Of a DNA stretch of 9,112 nt, positions 1 to 5,586 are shown one piece after another; within the stretch, counting starts at the first letter, position 1; each line of letters opens with the position of its first letter. The DNA lies in NCBI GenBank assembly GCA_946061495.1, contig CAMGSV010000093.1, positions 1 through 9,112 of the forward strand, read 5' to 3'. Under the pieces are notes generated by a model. It was not told where the DNA came from. It searched no databases and saw nothing but the letters and a program-made list of their open reading frames with translations. Source of the DNA: an uncultured Spirochaetales bacterium. GTDB taxonomy: Bacteria; Spirochaetota; Spirochaetia; Treponematales; Treponemataceae. Position numbers and translations under genes: made by a program.

Positions 1-2
1 TC

Positions 3-8
3 TATAAT
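3..8 (+). promoter_or_regulatory. Candidate -10 box for the rpn gene
   Basis: A perfect TATAAT lies 29 nt before the ATG at 38. The -35 element would fall outside the window, so the promoter cannot be checked in full. Transcription from it would leave a leader of roughly 20 nt that holds the ribosome binding site GGAG at 29-32. Confidence 0.45.
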
Positions 9-37
9 ATTTATGAACGCTTTTTCACGGAGATTGA

Positions 38-913
38 ATGGAGAACCAAACCACCACAAAATTTAAACGTTGGGAAGACTTGGATATTACCGATGACTTT
101 ATCTTCACCAGAGTCATGCGGAATAAGAGGCTCTGCCGCACCTTACTGGAGATGATTCTCAAGGTTAAAGTGGGGAAAATACAGTTCCTCACCAGCCACC
201 ACGCCATCCAGATTGCCCCCAACGCCAAGGGAATTATCATGGATGTATATCTCAAGGATGAGAACAAAGTCATCAATGTGGAAATGCAAGCTTCAAACCA
301 CGGAGACCTTCCCCGCAGAGCCCGCTACTACCAAGCCGCCGCCGACATTGACACCACACCAAAAGGTTCCCAGTACAGCGACCTAAAACAAAACTACGTT
401 ATCTTTATTTGCACTTTTGACCCTTTCCACCAAGGAAAGCCCATCTACAGCTTCCAGAACTACTGCATCAATTATGGTGAACCAATCCCCTTGGAAGATG
501 GTACTGAAAAGATTTTCTTGAACACCACCGCCAAAGACCTCAGTAACCTTGACCTAGATTTACGCTTATTTTATGATTATATCAAAGGTGAAGTTGCACA
601 AACAGCCTTCACCAAGAAACTGGATGCCACAATTGCTCGTATGAAGCAAGAAAAGGAGGAACGAAATATGTATCTTACCTACACTTCCCGCATGATGGAA
701 TGTCGCCGTGATGGTTATGAAGAAGGTTTACACACGGGGTTGACCACTGGCAGAGAAGAGGGCATCTCCATCGGACTGGAGCAAGGGCTGGAACGTGGAG
801 CCTACCAAACCAAGCTGGAAACCGCAAAACTCCTCCTTAATTACGGTGACCCTCCAGAGAAAGTTGCTATTTGCACCAATCTTCCGCTGGACGTTGTACA
901 GGGCTTGTTATAA
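38..913 (+). CDS. rpn: Rpn-family PD-(D/E)XK nuclease, full-length toxin form (RpnL)
   Basis: A 291-residue member of the Rpn / PD-(D/E)XK transposase-like nuclease family, close to full family length. The N-terminus has the family opening (TDDFIFTRVMRN, about 18-29). The catalytic core shows D69, then E82-M-Q84, the ExQ variant usual in this family, followed by RRARYYQ (93-99) and VIFICTFDPF (121-130), also family hallmarks. From D225 the protein becomes a helix with a glycine every fourth residue (226 to 254, eight glycines), then a short conserved tail. The start at 38 is supported by GGAG at 29-32 with a 5-nt spacer. Known for the family: Rpn proteins are DNA nucleases reported to increase recombination, to be toxic when produced alone, and in some cases to defend against phage. 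The gene also holds an internal start at 668 for a C-terminal antitoxin, and its 3' end is repeated twice downstream. Whether this copy cuts DNA is inferred from intact motifs only. Confidence 0.9.
   Translation: MENQTTTKFKRWEDLDITDDFIFTRVMRNKRLCRTLLEMILKVKVGKIQFLTSHHAIQIAPNAKGIIMDVYLKDENKVINVEMQASNHGDLPRRARYYQAAADIDTTPKGSQYSDLKQNYVIFICTFDPFHQGKPIYSFQNYCINYGEPIPLEDGTEKIFLNTTAKDLSNLDLDLRLFYDYIKGEVAQTAFTKKLDATIARMKQEKEERNMYLTYTSRMMECRRDGYEEGLHTGLTTGREEGISIGLEQGLERGAYQTKLETAKLLLNYGDPPEKVAICTNLPLDVVQGLL
549..577 (+). promoter_or_regulatory. Candidate internal promoter for the rpnS reading frame
   Basis: Inside the rpn coding region, TTGACC (549-554) and TATGAT (572-577) are separated by exactly 17 nt, each matching the sigma-70 consensus in five of six positions. 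It would start RNA near 584, about 70 nt before the internal AAGGAGG, so the antitoxin could be made independently of the toxin message. A chance match in AT-rich coding sequence cannot be excluded. Confidence 0.45.
653..659 (+). promoter_or_regulatory. Internal ribosome binding site for rpnS
   Basis: AAGGAGG, a full match to the anti-Shine-Dalgarno consensus, sits inside the rpn coding sequence 8 nt before the in-frame ATG at 668. It is much stronger than the GGAG used by the full-length protein. The same element occurs at 989-995 and 1313-1319 in the two downstream copies. Confidence 0.8.
668..913 (+). CDS. RpnS-like intragenic antitoxin (C-terminal 81 residues of Rpn)
   Basis: In-frame internal gene starting at Met211 of the nuclease and sharing its stop, giving 81 residues without the catalytic core. 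Support is the optimal AAGGAGG with 8-nt spacing, the candidate promoter at 549-577, and the fact that the downstream duplicates keep this segment with its ribosome binding site. The product is a charged start (MYLTYTSRMMECRRDG), seven tetrads after the first glycine (YEEG, LHTG, LTTG, REEG, ISIG, LEQG, LERG), then a helical tail ending DVVQGLL. Known for characterised Rpn proteins: the separately translated C-terminal domain binds and blocks the full-length toxin and dimerises through a helix with four-residue repeats. That this one is expressed and inhibits its toxin is inference. The nearby Met202 (644) has no good ribosome binding site and is less likely. Confidence 0.75.
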   Translation: MYLTYTSRMMECRRDGYEEGLHTGLTTGREEGISIGLEQGLERGAYQTKLETAKLLLNYGDPPEKVAICTNLPLDVVQGLL

Positions 914-1020
914 AAATTCAAGTAAAAACCTGTACAAACAGACTTCACCAAGGAGCTGGATAAATCCATTACTCGTATGAAGCAAGAAAAGGAGGAACGA
1001 AACATGTATCTTACCTACAC
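785..1020 (+). repeat. 236-bp perfect direct repeat, copy A
   Basis: Bases 785-1020 are identical to 1109-1344, an offset of 324 bp. The repeat spans the 3' end of one module, the spacer and the 5' part of the next, ending at an A/T difference (1021 versus 1345). Sequence just to the left of 785 has many differences between copies, so the perfect identity is recent or maintained by conversion. Confidence 0.9.
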
Positions 1021-1237
1021 ATCCCGCATGATGGAATGTCGCCGTGATGGTTATGAAGAAGGTTTACATACTGGATTGACCACTGGCAGGGAAGAAGGTA
1101 TTTCCATTGGGCTGGAACGTGGAGCCTACCAAACCAAGCTGGAAACCGCAAAACTCCTCCTTAATTACGGTGACCCTCCAGAGAAAGTTGCTATTTGCAC
1201 CAATCTTCCGCTGGACGTTGTACAGGGCTTGTTATAA
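1004..1237 (+). CDS. Free-standing RpnS-like antitoxin, second copy
   Basis: A 77-residue protein equal to the C-terminal part of the upstream nuclease except for the loss of one tetrad (EQGL), giving seven glycine-spaced positions instead of eight. It starts at the ATG with AAGGAGG at 989-995 and an 8-nt spacer. A longer start at 977 exists but lacks a clear ribosome binding site. In-frame codons run upstream to a stop at 923-925 and still resemble Rpn coding (QTDFTKELDKSITR), so the module was cut from a full gene. In the aligned coding part the ten base differences from copy 1 are all synonymous, whereas the 14 codons just before the shared RMKQEKEERN stretch carry five amino-acid changes. 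This suggests the small protein has been under selection. Possible role: additional or alternative antitoxin for this or another Rpn nuclease. It could also be a passive duplicate. Confidence 0.7.
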   Translation: MYLTYTSRMMECRRDGYEEGLHTGLTTGREEGISIGLERGAYQTKLETAKLLLNYGDPPEKVAICTNLPLDVVQGLL

Positions 1238-1344
1238 AAATTCAAGTAAAAACCTGTACAAACAGACTTCACCAAGGAGCTGGATAAATCCATTACTCGT
1301 ATGAAGCAAGAAAAGGAGGAACGAAACATGTATCTTACCTACAC
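1109..1344 (+). repeat. 236-bp perfect direct repeat, copy B
   Basis: Second copy of the perfect repeat that begins at 785. Together the pair marks the extent of the latest duplication or gene conversion in the array. Confidence 0.9.
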
Positions 1345-1535
1345 TTCCCGCATGATGGAGTGTCGCCGTGATGGTTATGAAGAAGGTATTTCCATCGGGT
1401 TGGAACAAGGAGCCTACCAAAACAAGATGGAGACGGCAAAAGCATTCCTATCTGAGGGGGCTGGCTCCCCAGATGGTTGCCCGCTGCACCAAACTTCCAC
1501 TGGAGACGGTGCAGCAGCTGGCCGGAAACAGCTGA
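1328..1535 (+). pseudogene. Frameshifted third RpnS-like copy with a different C-terminus
   Basis: The ATG at 1328 again has AAGGAGG 8 nt upstream. The start is identical in protein to the other copies, but only three tetrads follow (YEEG, ISIG, LEQG; four glycines in the series). From about 1425 the DNA becomes GC-rich and codes for a divergent tail, NKMETAKAFLSEG. One extra G in the run at 1456-1460 shifts the frame. Removing one G restores LAPQMVARCTKLPLETVQQL and a TGA at 1533-1535, aligned residue for residue with DPPEKVAICTNLPLDVVQGL of copy 1, for 68 residues. Read as it stands, the frame continues to 1651 through the GC hairpin and gives a proline-rich low-complexity tail, which is not credible. 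The shift may be a real mutation or a sequencing or assembly error in the G run. Confidence 0.75.
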
Positions 1536-1545
1536 GCCGCCCCCC

Positions 1546-1589
1546 AAAGAAAAGCCCCCCGCCGTGGCCGGTGCGCCACAGCGGGGGGC
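1546..1589 (-). terminator. Rho-independent terminator of the leftward operon
   Basis: Arms 1575-1589 and 1554-1568 pair over 15 bp with one mismatch around a 6-nt loop. On the minus strand the stem is followed by TTTTCTTT (1553-1546). There is no T-run on the plus side. It lies 27 nt after the stop of the 63-codon minus-strand ORF and 11 nt past the restored stop of the third rpnS copy, so it divides two convergent units. The stem may also slow plus-strand transcripts. Confidence 0.7.
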
Positions 1590-1615
1590 CACTCTCCAGG
1601 AAGGGAGCGTGGGGA

Positions 1616-1807
1616 TTAGTTTGCTCTGTCGGCTGCATACCCCATCACTGACGCTTCACCGACGTTAGGAACCGTTGCCATCTTAATGACTGAATCATTG
1701 CTATAGAGATGCACTCTATAGCCTCCATACGTTGCAATAACGTTGTCCTTACCGCAATCCATCCTTGTTGCCAAAAGATGAAAGAATAAAGATGTTTTTG
1801 CAAGCAT
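1616..1807 (-). CDS. Small hypothetical protein at the end of the operon
   Basis: A 63-codon ORF whose family I do not recognise. Its content looks protein-like rather than random (for example NVIATYGGYRVHLY and VPNVGEASVMGYAAD), without low complexity, and it is the last frame before the minus-strand terminator. The start at 1807 has only a weak AGGA 8 nt upstream; Met16 is another possible start. It begins 51 nt after the stop of the 387-residue gene. It could be a true small gene or the last piece of a decayed one. An inverted repeat lies inside it. Confidence 0.4.
   Translation of the reverse strand: MLAKTSLFFHLLATRMDCGKDNVIATYGGYRVHLYSNDSVIKMATVPNVGEASVMGYAADRAN
1700..1722. repeat. Perfect 9-bp inverted repeat
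   Basis: GCTATAGAG (1700-1708) and CTCTATAGC (1714-1722) form perfect arms around ATGCA. It lies within the small minus-strand ORF. It could be a hairpin in RNA or a binding site for a dimeric protein, or chance; nothing else supports a function. Confidence 0.5.
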
Positions 1808-1826
1808 GAAAGTGTCCTGTACGTGT

Positions 1827-1845
1827 GGCCGGTCAAAGACCAGCC
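1827..1845 (-). other. Stem-loop just after the 387-residue gene
   Basis: GGCTGGTC and GACCGGCC pair over 8 bp (one G-U in RNA) with a TTT loop, starting 14 nt after the stop at 1859. No T-tract follows, so it is not a standard terminator. It may protect the 3' end of the message or lower read-through into the small ORF. Confidence 0.45.
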
Positions 1846-1858
1846 GTTCGGTTCAGGG

Positions 1859-3022
1859 CTACTGCTCCATTTCCTTAAGTCTACGCTTCTCCTCTTTTTC
1901 GGCGGCCTTACGGACAGCCTTTTGGGCCTTTTCCAGAGCCTTCTGTTCCTTCTTGCGCTCCTTTTCTTCGGCTTTGAGCTGTTTGGAGCGCTCGAGGTAG
2001 GATTCCCGTTCCTCCTGGCTCAGGGTCTTGAGCCATTGCTTTTCTTCCTTCTTCCACTGCTTCTGCTGTCGGCGCAGGGACTTCTTCTGCTCCTTCTGCA
2101 GGAATTTCTCATAGTCGTGGGTGTCGTTCTTCTTGGAGGGGATGTAGAACTTGGGGTTGGGGGTGTTCTTGGAATAGCGGACACCGACGGATGCCTGATA
2201 CTGCCAGGCCAAGTCGTAGGGCTCCATATGCCTGTTGGAGCCAAGGTTGGCATTGTCGATGGAGGCGAAGCCGTTCAGCAGCAGTGTCCAGCGGCGGGCA
2301 AGGGGGAGCTGCAGCCCCACCATGCCCACGGCACCAAGATGCACATAATGCCAGCGGTCAGACTTCTGGTACAGGAAGTGGAGCCCTGCGGCCAAGTCCA
2401 GGTACACATAGTCCAGGAAGCTAATCTGGAGGACTGGTGCCAGCATAAAATCCACACCAAAGTTCAGCATGTTCACTGGAGGCTGGGGATAATCGTTGAA
2501 GGTGTGGCTCAGGGGATAGTAGGCCGCCACCCGGGCGAACAGCTCCACTGGAAGGGGGAAGGGAACGAGGGCGTCAAAGTTTTTGGTGCGGGTGGTAACG
2601 TACAGCCCCGCCATAAAGTCCTGGAAGACAAAGTTGGTGCGTCCAGACTGCTTGATGAGGCGGGTGTTCCAACTGGCGGTGGCTCCCTCGTCAAAGTAGA
2701 CGCGGAACTTGTCCCTGGTGGCGAGAAACTCCTCCAGGGACATGGGAGCCGGTGGCTGGAACACGAACTGGGGGAAGGTGGTTCCAGCGGATGCAGCTGG
2801 GGATGGGGTCTCGGAAACCTCGTCTTCATCCTGTACAGCTGCTTCCTCAGGCTCGCCTGCCAGGGGTTGTTCTGACAACGGGGAGGCCTGGTCTGACTGA
2901 CTGGATTCCTCCACCAGCTGGACTACATCATCTGACGGCACTGGCTCGTCCTGCTGCTGGGAAAACAGGGGTGTTGCCAGCAGCACTACAGTTGATAATA
3001 GAACAAGGGTTTTGTTGCTCAC
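1859..3022 (-). CDS. Exported beta-barrel-like envelope protein with charged coiled-coil tail
   Basis: A 387-residue protein with an N-terminal signal peptide (residues 1-21, hydrophobic core TLVLLSTVVLLA, likely cut after PLFS). An acidic, Ser/Pro/Gln-rich linker (about 22-85) leads to a folded region (about 95-285) made of alternating hydrophobic and polar stretches rich in Tyr, Phe and Trp, such as MLNFGVDFMLAP, YVYLDLAAGLHFLY and YQASVGVRYS, as in treponemal outer-membrane proteins. From about 304 to the end it is almost only Lys, Glu, Arg and Gln with spaced Leu, a probable coiled coil. The start is GTG, with AAAGGAG at 3035-3029 and a 6-nt spacer; the signal peptide begins exactly there. 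It is the last large gene of the operon, 11 nt after the small lipoprotein. No named family is assigned. The barrel is inferred from strand pattern only. Confidence 0.8.
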   Translation of the reverse strand: MSNKTLVLLSTVVLLATPLFSQQQDEPVPSDDVVQLVEESSQSDQASPLSEQPLAGEPEEAAVQDEDEVSETPSPAASAGTTFPQFVFQPPAPMSLEEFLATRDKFRVYFDEGATASWNTRLIKQSGRTNFVFQDFMAGLYVTTRTKNFDALVPFPLPVELFARVAAYYPLSHTFNDYPQPPVNMLNFGVDFMLAPVLQISFLDYVYLDLAAGLHFLYQKSDRWHYVHLGAVGMVGLQLPLARRWTLLLNGFASIDNANLGSNRHMEPYDLAWQYQASVGVRYSKNTPNPKFYIPSKKNDTHDYEKFLQKEQKKSLRRQQKQWKKEEKQWLKTLSQEERESYLERSKQLKAEEKERKKEQKALEKAQKAVRKAAEKEEKRRLKEMEQ

Positions 3023-3035
3023 ATCCAGCTCCTTT
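3019..3035 (-). promoter_or_regulatory. Overlapping start region with ATG-TGA before the GTG start
   Basis: The ribosome binding site AAAGGAG (3035-3029) uses bases of the preceding TAA stop. Four nt after it comes ATG (3024-3022) followed directly by TGA, out of frame; the true GTG start (3022-3020) overlaps both. Ribosomes that choose the ATG would stop at once, which may lower expression of the 387-residue protein. Confidence 0.55.
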
Positions 3036-3378
3036 AGTTGCGAATCTTGTAGAGGGTCAGCGGCTGGGTGTTGCCCTGGTCATCGGTCCAGTTGATGTAG
3101 AGCATATTGCCCCGGATGTCCCACTCGGTAACCCGTTGATGGCCGCTCTTGGTGGTGAAGGTGATGACGTTCAGCAGCACGTTGTAGGTCCCCTCGGTGG
3201 TCACGGCTTGGTTGTAGCTGTTGGTTATCTTGGCCATGAAGCTGTTGTCCGCCATGAGGGTGAGGGTGGCCCCCGCATTGTCCGCCCAGGTGCCCACCAA
3301 GGGGTTGGGCTGCATTTCGCATGAGGACAGCAGCAGGAGTCCTGCCAAAACCATCAGACAAATCTTTCTCATATTCAT
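3034..3378 (-). CDS. Small lipocalin-like lipoprotein
   Basis: A 114-residue protein with a lipoprotein signal: a short basic start, hydrophobic core LMVLAGLLLL and lipobox LSSC, with the lipidated cysteine at residue 20. The mature part of about 95 residues opens with LVGTW, the G-x-W signature of lipocalin-like folds, and continues as alternating strands (ATLTLMADNSF, TYNVLLNVITFTT, WDIRGNMLYINW, LTLYKI). This matches the small lipocalin-like domains common in secreted bacterial lipoproteins. Of two possible starts three codons apart, the first is chosen because GGAG lies 8 nt before it. It sits 12 nt after the 726-residue FN3 lipoprotein and 11 nt before the barrel-like protein, so it belongs to the same transcript. 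Ligand and role are unknown. Confidence 0.85.
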   Translation of the reverse strand: MNMRKICLMVLAGLLLLSSCEMQPNPLVGTWADNAGATLTLMADNSFMAKITNSYNQAVTTEGTYNVLLNVITFTTKSGHQRVTEWDIRGNMLYINWTDDQGNTQPLTLYKIRN

Positions 3379-3390
3379 CGTCTTGTCTCC

Positions 3391-5571
3391 TTATTTCACC
3401 TTATTGTAGGGCACTTCCACCCTGCCAAAGCCCTGGGGCTCCACACCGTAGGTTCCACCGCCGGCAGCCCCGCCCTTGACGGCCACCCCGTCGTGGTAGA
3501 CCTTGCCGGGGTACATGCCCGTGCAGATTACGGTGCCGTCCATGGAGCCGTTGGAGGACATGTCGGCGGTGGTGTTGGTGTTGCCGGTGAGGACAAAGTA
3601 GGGACCGTTGTCCTTGTTGCCGTCTATGTAGAAGTCGGCGTAGTTTTCGTAGCGCATGATAATTCTGGCTCCCAGACCTGCTATGCTGGCATTGTAGCTG
3701 AGGGTGCCTGAAATGGAGCCGCCCTTGCTCTCGCCTCCAAGCTTGTCCGTGTTGCCGGGCTTGTGCATGAGGGTGAGCTTTTTGAGGGAGGAGGAGATGG
3801 TCTTGTAGAATTCCACCAGGTACTGCTCATGGGTAAGCGCCCCATATCCCTGCACAGGGTCTGAGTAATGGGAGCCCTGGCCCAGGGAGTTGACGGAGAG
3901 CACCTTGTACCAGTACTTTTTGCCCGCCTTGGCCGTGTCGTTGGCATCAAGGTAGCTGGTGACATTTAATCCCAGCGGCTCGGCGGTAATCTTGCGGTAG
4001 CCGCTGTCCCGTGAGTTTGATCGGTAGATGTGGAAGCCATGCAGGTCAGAATCATCTGGTTTTGTCCAGGTAATCTGCACTGGGTACACACCGGAGCTGT
4101 TTGCCACCGCCGGAGCCCCCACATTCTTGGCTTCAGAGGCACCGGGGTTTGTTGCCTTATAAGGAGTGGGAGCGGCGACAACACTGTAACCACTCTCCAC
4201 CAAGGTAGTAGGATTGACTGTGATGATGGTATAGAAGGACTTGCTGTCTACTCCTTCCGCTATATAACCATCTTCTTTTGCAGACAAACTTGGCCCTACA
4301 TTCTTGAGGAGCTCAAAGGGACCGGTACTGCTATCTCCAGCAAAAATCTTGTACTTGTATTTTACCTGTTCATCTTGACTGCCAATAGCAGGAAGCCACT
4401 TCAATGTAATTTTTCCGTCCTGCTTTTCTGCAAGTAACTCTTGTGTAGGACTGATGATAAAGCCTTCCGCAGCCTTTGGATTGGTATTTCCTTCCGTATC
4501 GAGTCTACCAGAATCAGAAAAGGGACTTTTAAGCTCTTTTTTATACTCATCCTTTGCAGAAGCCTGAATCTGATAGTAGTAGTACAGGTTTGGCTTGAGG
4601 GAACGAGCGTCAGTATACTTTGTATCGGTAACTTTTCCAACCTGTACCAGGGCTGAATCCTCCGAGCTGGAACGATAAATGTAGTAGGTGAGGTCACTTC
4701 CAGAGGTTGTCACTGCATCCCAGGACAAGTCGATGCTCTTTGTTGTGGTTCCCCGTCCGTTCGTAATCTGCACATTCTGAGGCTGGGGAGGAGCACCCTC
4801 CACCAAAGTGAACCCCATGGCAATAGAACTGGCAGAGGAGCGAGTTCCCAAGCGATTGACGGCATAAACGGTGTAGTAGAATTCCTTTCCCTGGTCATCC
4901 TTGATGACGGAGTTGGTATACTTTAGTTGGTCTGCTGTAATTGTGGACACTAGAACAGAACCTGATCCGTCGGGGTTGGTGCTTCTGTACACCTCGTAGG
5001 ACTTGGCATATTCAACACCCTTCCAGCGGACGGTGATGGAGTCTGTAGAAGCTCCCAGGGATGCCTGGGGCTGCTGGGGTATGCCGAAGAGGGTTCCGTA
5101 GTCATAGGTGGAATAAGGGCTGGGATCCAGCTTGTCCCGGGAATTTTCCGCAGAGACTCGGTAGTAGTACCTGGCATTGAAGTCCTTGGGAGTGATGTCC
5201 TGATAGCTGGTTCCATACACCGCCAGCTCCAGCTCCTCAAAGGACTCTTCAAGCTTCTTCTTGTCATCAGGGAGGGCAGGGTCAGGAAATTTGCCGGAGG
5301 CGTCGGCGGTGACCACCGCCCGCTCCAGCCGGTAGGAGACAGCCCCCTCCACCATGGTCCAGTTCAGGTTGATGGCGGTGGAGGAGTCTCCCTTGGAGAC
5401 GTTGAGCTGGGCGGGGGCCGCCAGCTCCGTGATGGCCACCTTTTCCGAGAGCATCCCGGAGAGGCCGCCACCCCCGCTTCCCACGGGCATGTCCACCTTG
5501 CCCTGGAACATCTCGGCGCAGCCGGTGAGGAGGAGGGTGGTGGCAAGTGAAAGTATGAGTAGTTTCTTCAT
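3391..5571 (-). CDS. FN3-repeat lipoprotein (726 residues)
   Basis: A surface or periplasmic lipoprotein. The signal peptide MKKLLILSLATTLLLTGC has lipobox LTGC, with Cys18 as the lipidated residue, then a Gly/Ser-rich linker (30-45). Five FN3-like modules follow at about 52-162, 164-255, 262-360, 375-470 and 483-577. Each shows the typical core: W in strand B (INLNW, ITVRW, IDLSW, ITLKW, VQITW), a Y-x-[VIL]-Y/F-R/A motif (SYEVYRS, TYYIYRS, GFHIYRS) and a later aromatic-rich strand (YYYRVSA, FYYTVYAV, YWYKVLSV). Residues 579-726 are a separate beta-rich domain also seen in the upstream gene. The ATG directly follows the TAA of the upstream gene (TAAATG); GAGGAG at 5586-5581 with a 9-nt spacer is the ribosome binding site. 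FN3 arrays in spirochete lipoproteins are usually taken as binding or spacer modules; adhesion is a guess here. Base composition varies strongly along the gene. Confidence 0.9.
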   Translation of the reverse strand: MKKLLILSLATTLLLTGCAEMFQGKVDMPVGSGGGGLSGMLSEKVAITELAAPAQLNVSKGDSSTAINLNWTMVEGAVSYRLERAVVTADASGKFPDPALPDDKKKLEESFEELELAVYGTSYQDITPKDFNARYYYRVSAENSRDKLDPSPYSTYDYGTLFGIPQQPQASLGASTDSITVRWKGVEYAKSYEVYRSTNPDGSGSVLVSTITADQLKYTNSVIKDDQGKEFYYTVYAVNRLGTRSSASSIAMGFTLVEGAPPQPQNVQITNGRGTTTKSIDLSWDAVTTSGSDLTYYIYRSSSEDSALVQVGKVTDTKYTDARSLKPNLYYYYQIQASAKDEYKKELKSPFSDSGRLDTEGNTNPKAAEGFIISPTQELLAEKQDGKITLKWLPAIGSQDEQVKYKYKIFAGDSSTGPFELLKNVGPSLSAKEDGYIAEGVDSKSFYTIITVNPTTLVESGYSVVAAPTPYKATNPGASEAKNVGAPAVANSSGVYPVQITWTKPDDSDLHGFHIYRSNSRDSGYRKITAEPLGLNVTSYLDANDTAKAGKKYWYKVLSVNSLGQGSHYSDPVQGYGALTHEQYLVEFYKTISSSLKKLTLMHKPGNTDKLGGESKGGSISGTLSYNASIAGLGARIIMRYENYADFYIDGNKDNGPYFVLTGNTNTTADMSSNGSMDGTVICTGMYPGKVYHDGVAVKGGAAGGGTYGVEPQGFGRVEVPYNKVK

Positions 5572-5586
5572 TTATTTCCACTCCTC
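5569..5586 (-). promoter_or_regulatory. Coupled stop-start junction TAAATG
   Basis: The stop TAA (5574-5572) of the large FN3 gene touches the ATG (5571-5569) of the 726-residue lipoprotein, with GAGGAG (5586-5581) in the last codons of the upstream gene. This arrangement favours translational coupling and near-equal production of the two related proteins. Confidence 0.75.

Larger units (their letters stand above)
598..1441 (+). repeat. Tandem array of three rpn 3' modules
   Basis: Three direct repeats start at 598, 934 and 1258 with the shared bases ACAAACAG. Steps are 336 and 324 bp; the 12-bp difference is one four-residue repeat unit (EQGL). Unit 1 is the 3' end of the intact gene; units 2 and 3 are free-standing. 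The 23-bp spacer after the stop of unit 1 (911-933) is repeated exactly after unit 2 (1235-1257). Unit 2 matches unit 3 in its 5' part and unit 1 in its 3' part, so it is a hybrid. Nucleotide similarity of unit 3 fades near 1441, where a different C-terminal end takes over, though protein similarity continues to 1535. Confidence 0.95.

Noticed and set aside
909..914. TATAAA over the stop of rpn as a promoter for the second module
   Set aside because: No acceptable -35 lies 16-18 nt upstream; TTGTAC at 894-899 is only 9 nt away.
977..1003. Longer start (ATG 977) for the second RpnS copy
   Set aside because: No ribosome binding site precedes it, while ATG 1004 has AAGGAGG at ideal spacing; the segment from 977 is kept because it contains that site.
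598..1441. CRISPR or insertion-sequence explanation for the repeats
   Set aside because: Units are over 300 bp, coding, and head-to-tail with a shared spacer; there are no terminal inverted repeats or short regular spacers.
1823..2875. Plus-strand open frame of 350 codons opposite the 387-residue gene
   Set aside because: It is antisense to a gene with a signal peptide, good start region and operon spacing, and its translation is a Leu/Gly/Val-rich string typical of the reverse of Lys/Glu-rich coding.
2752..3324. Plus-strand open frame of 190 codons
   Set aside because: It runs across the reverse of two well-supported genes and their junction; no motif was found.
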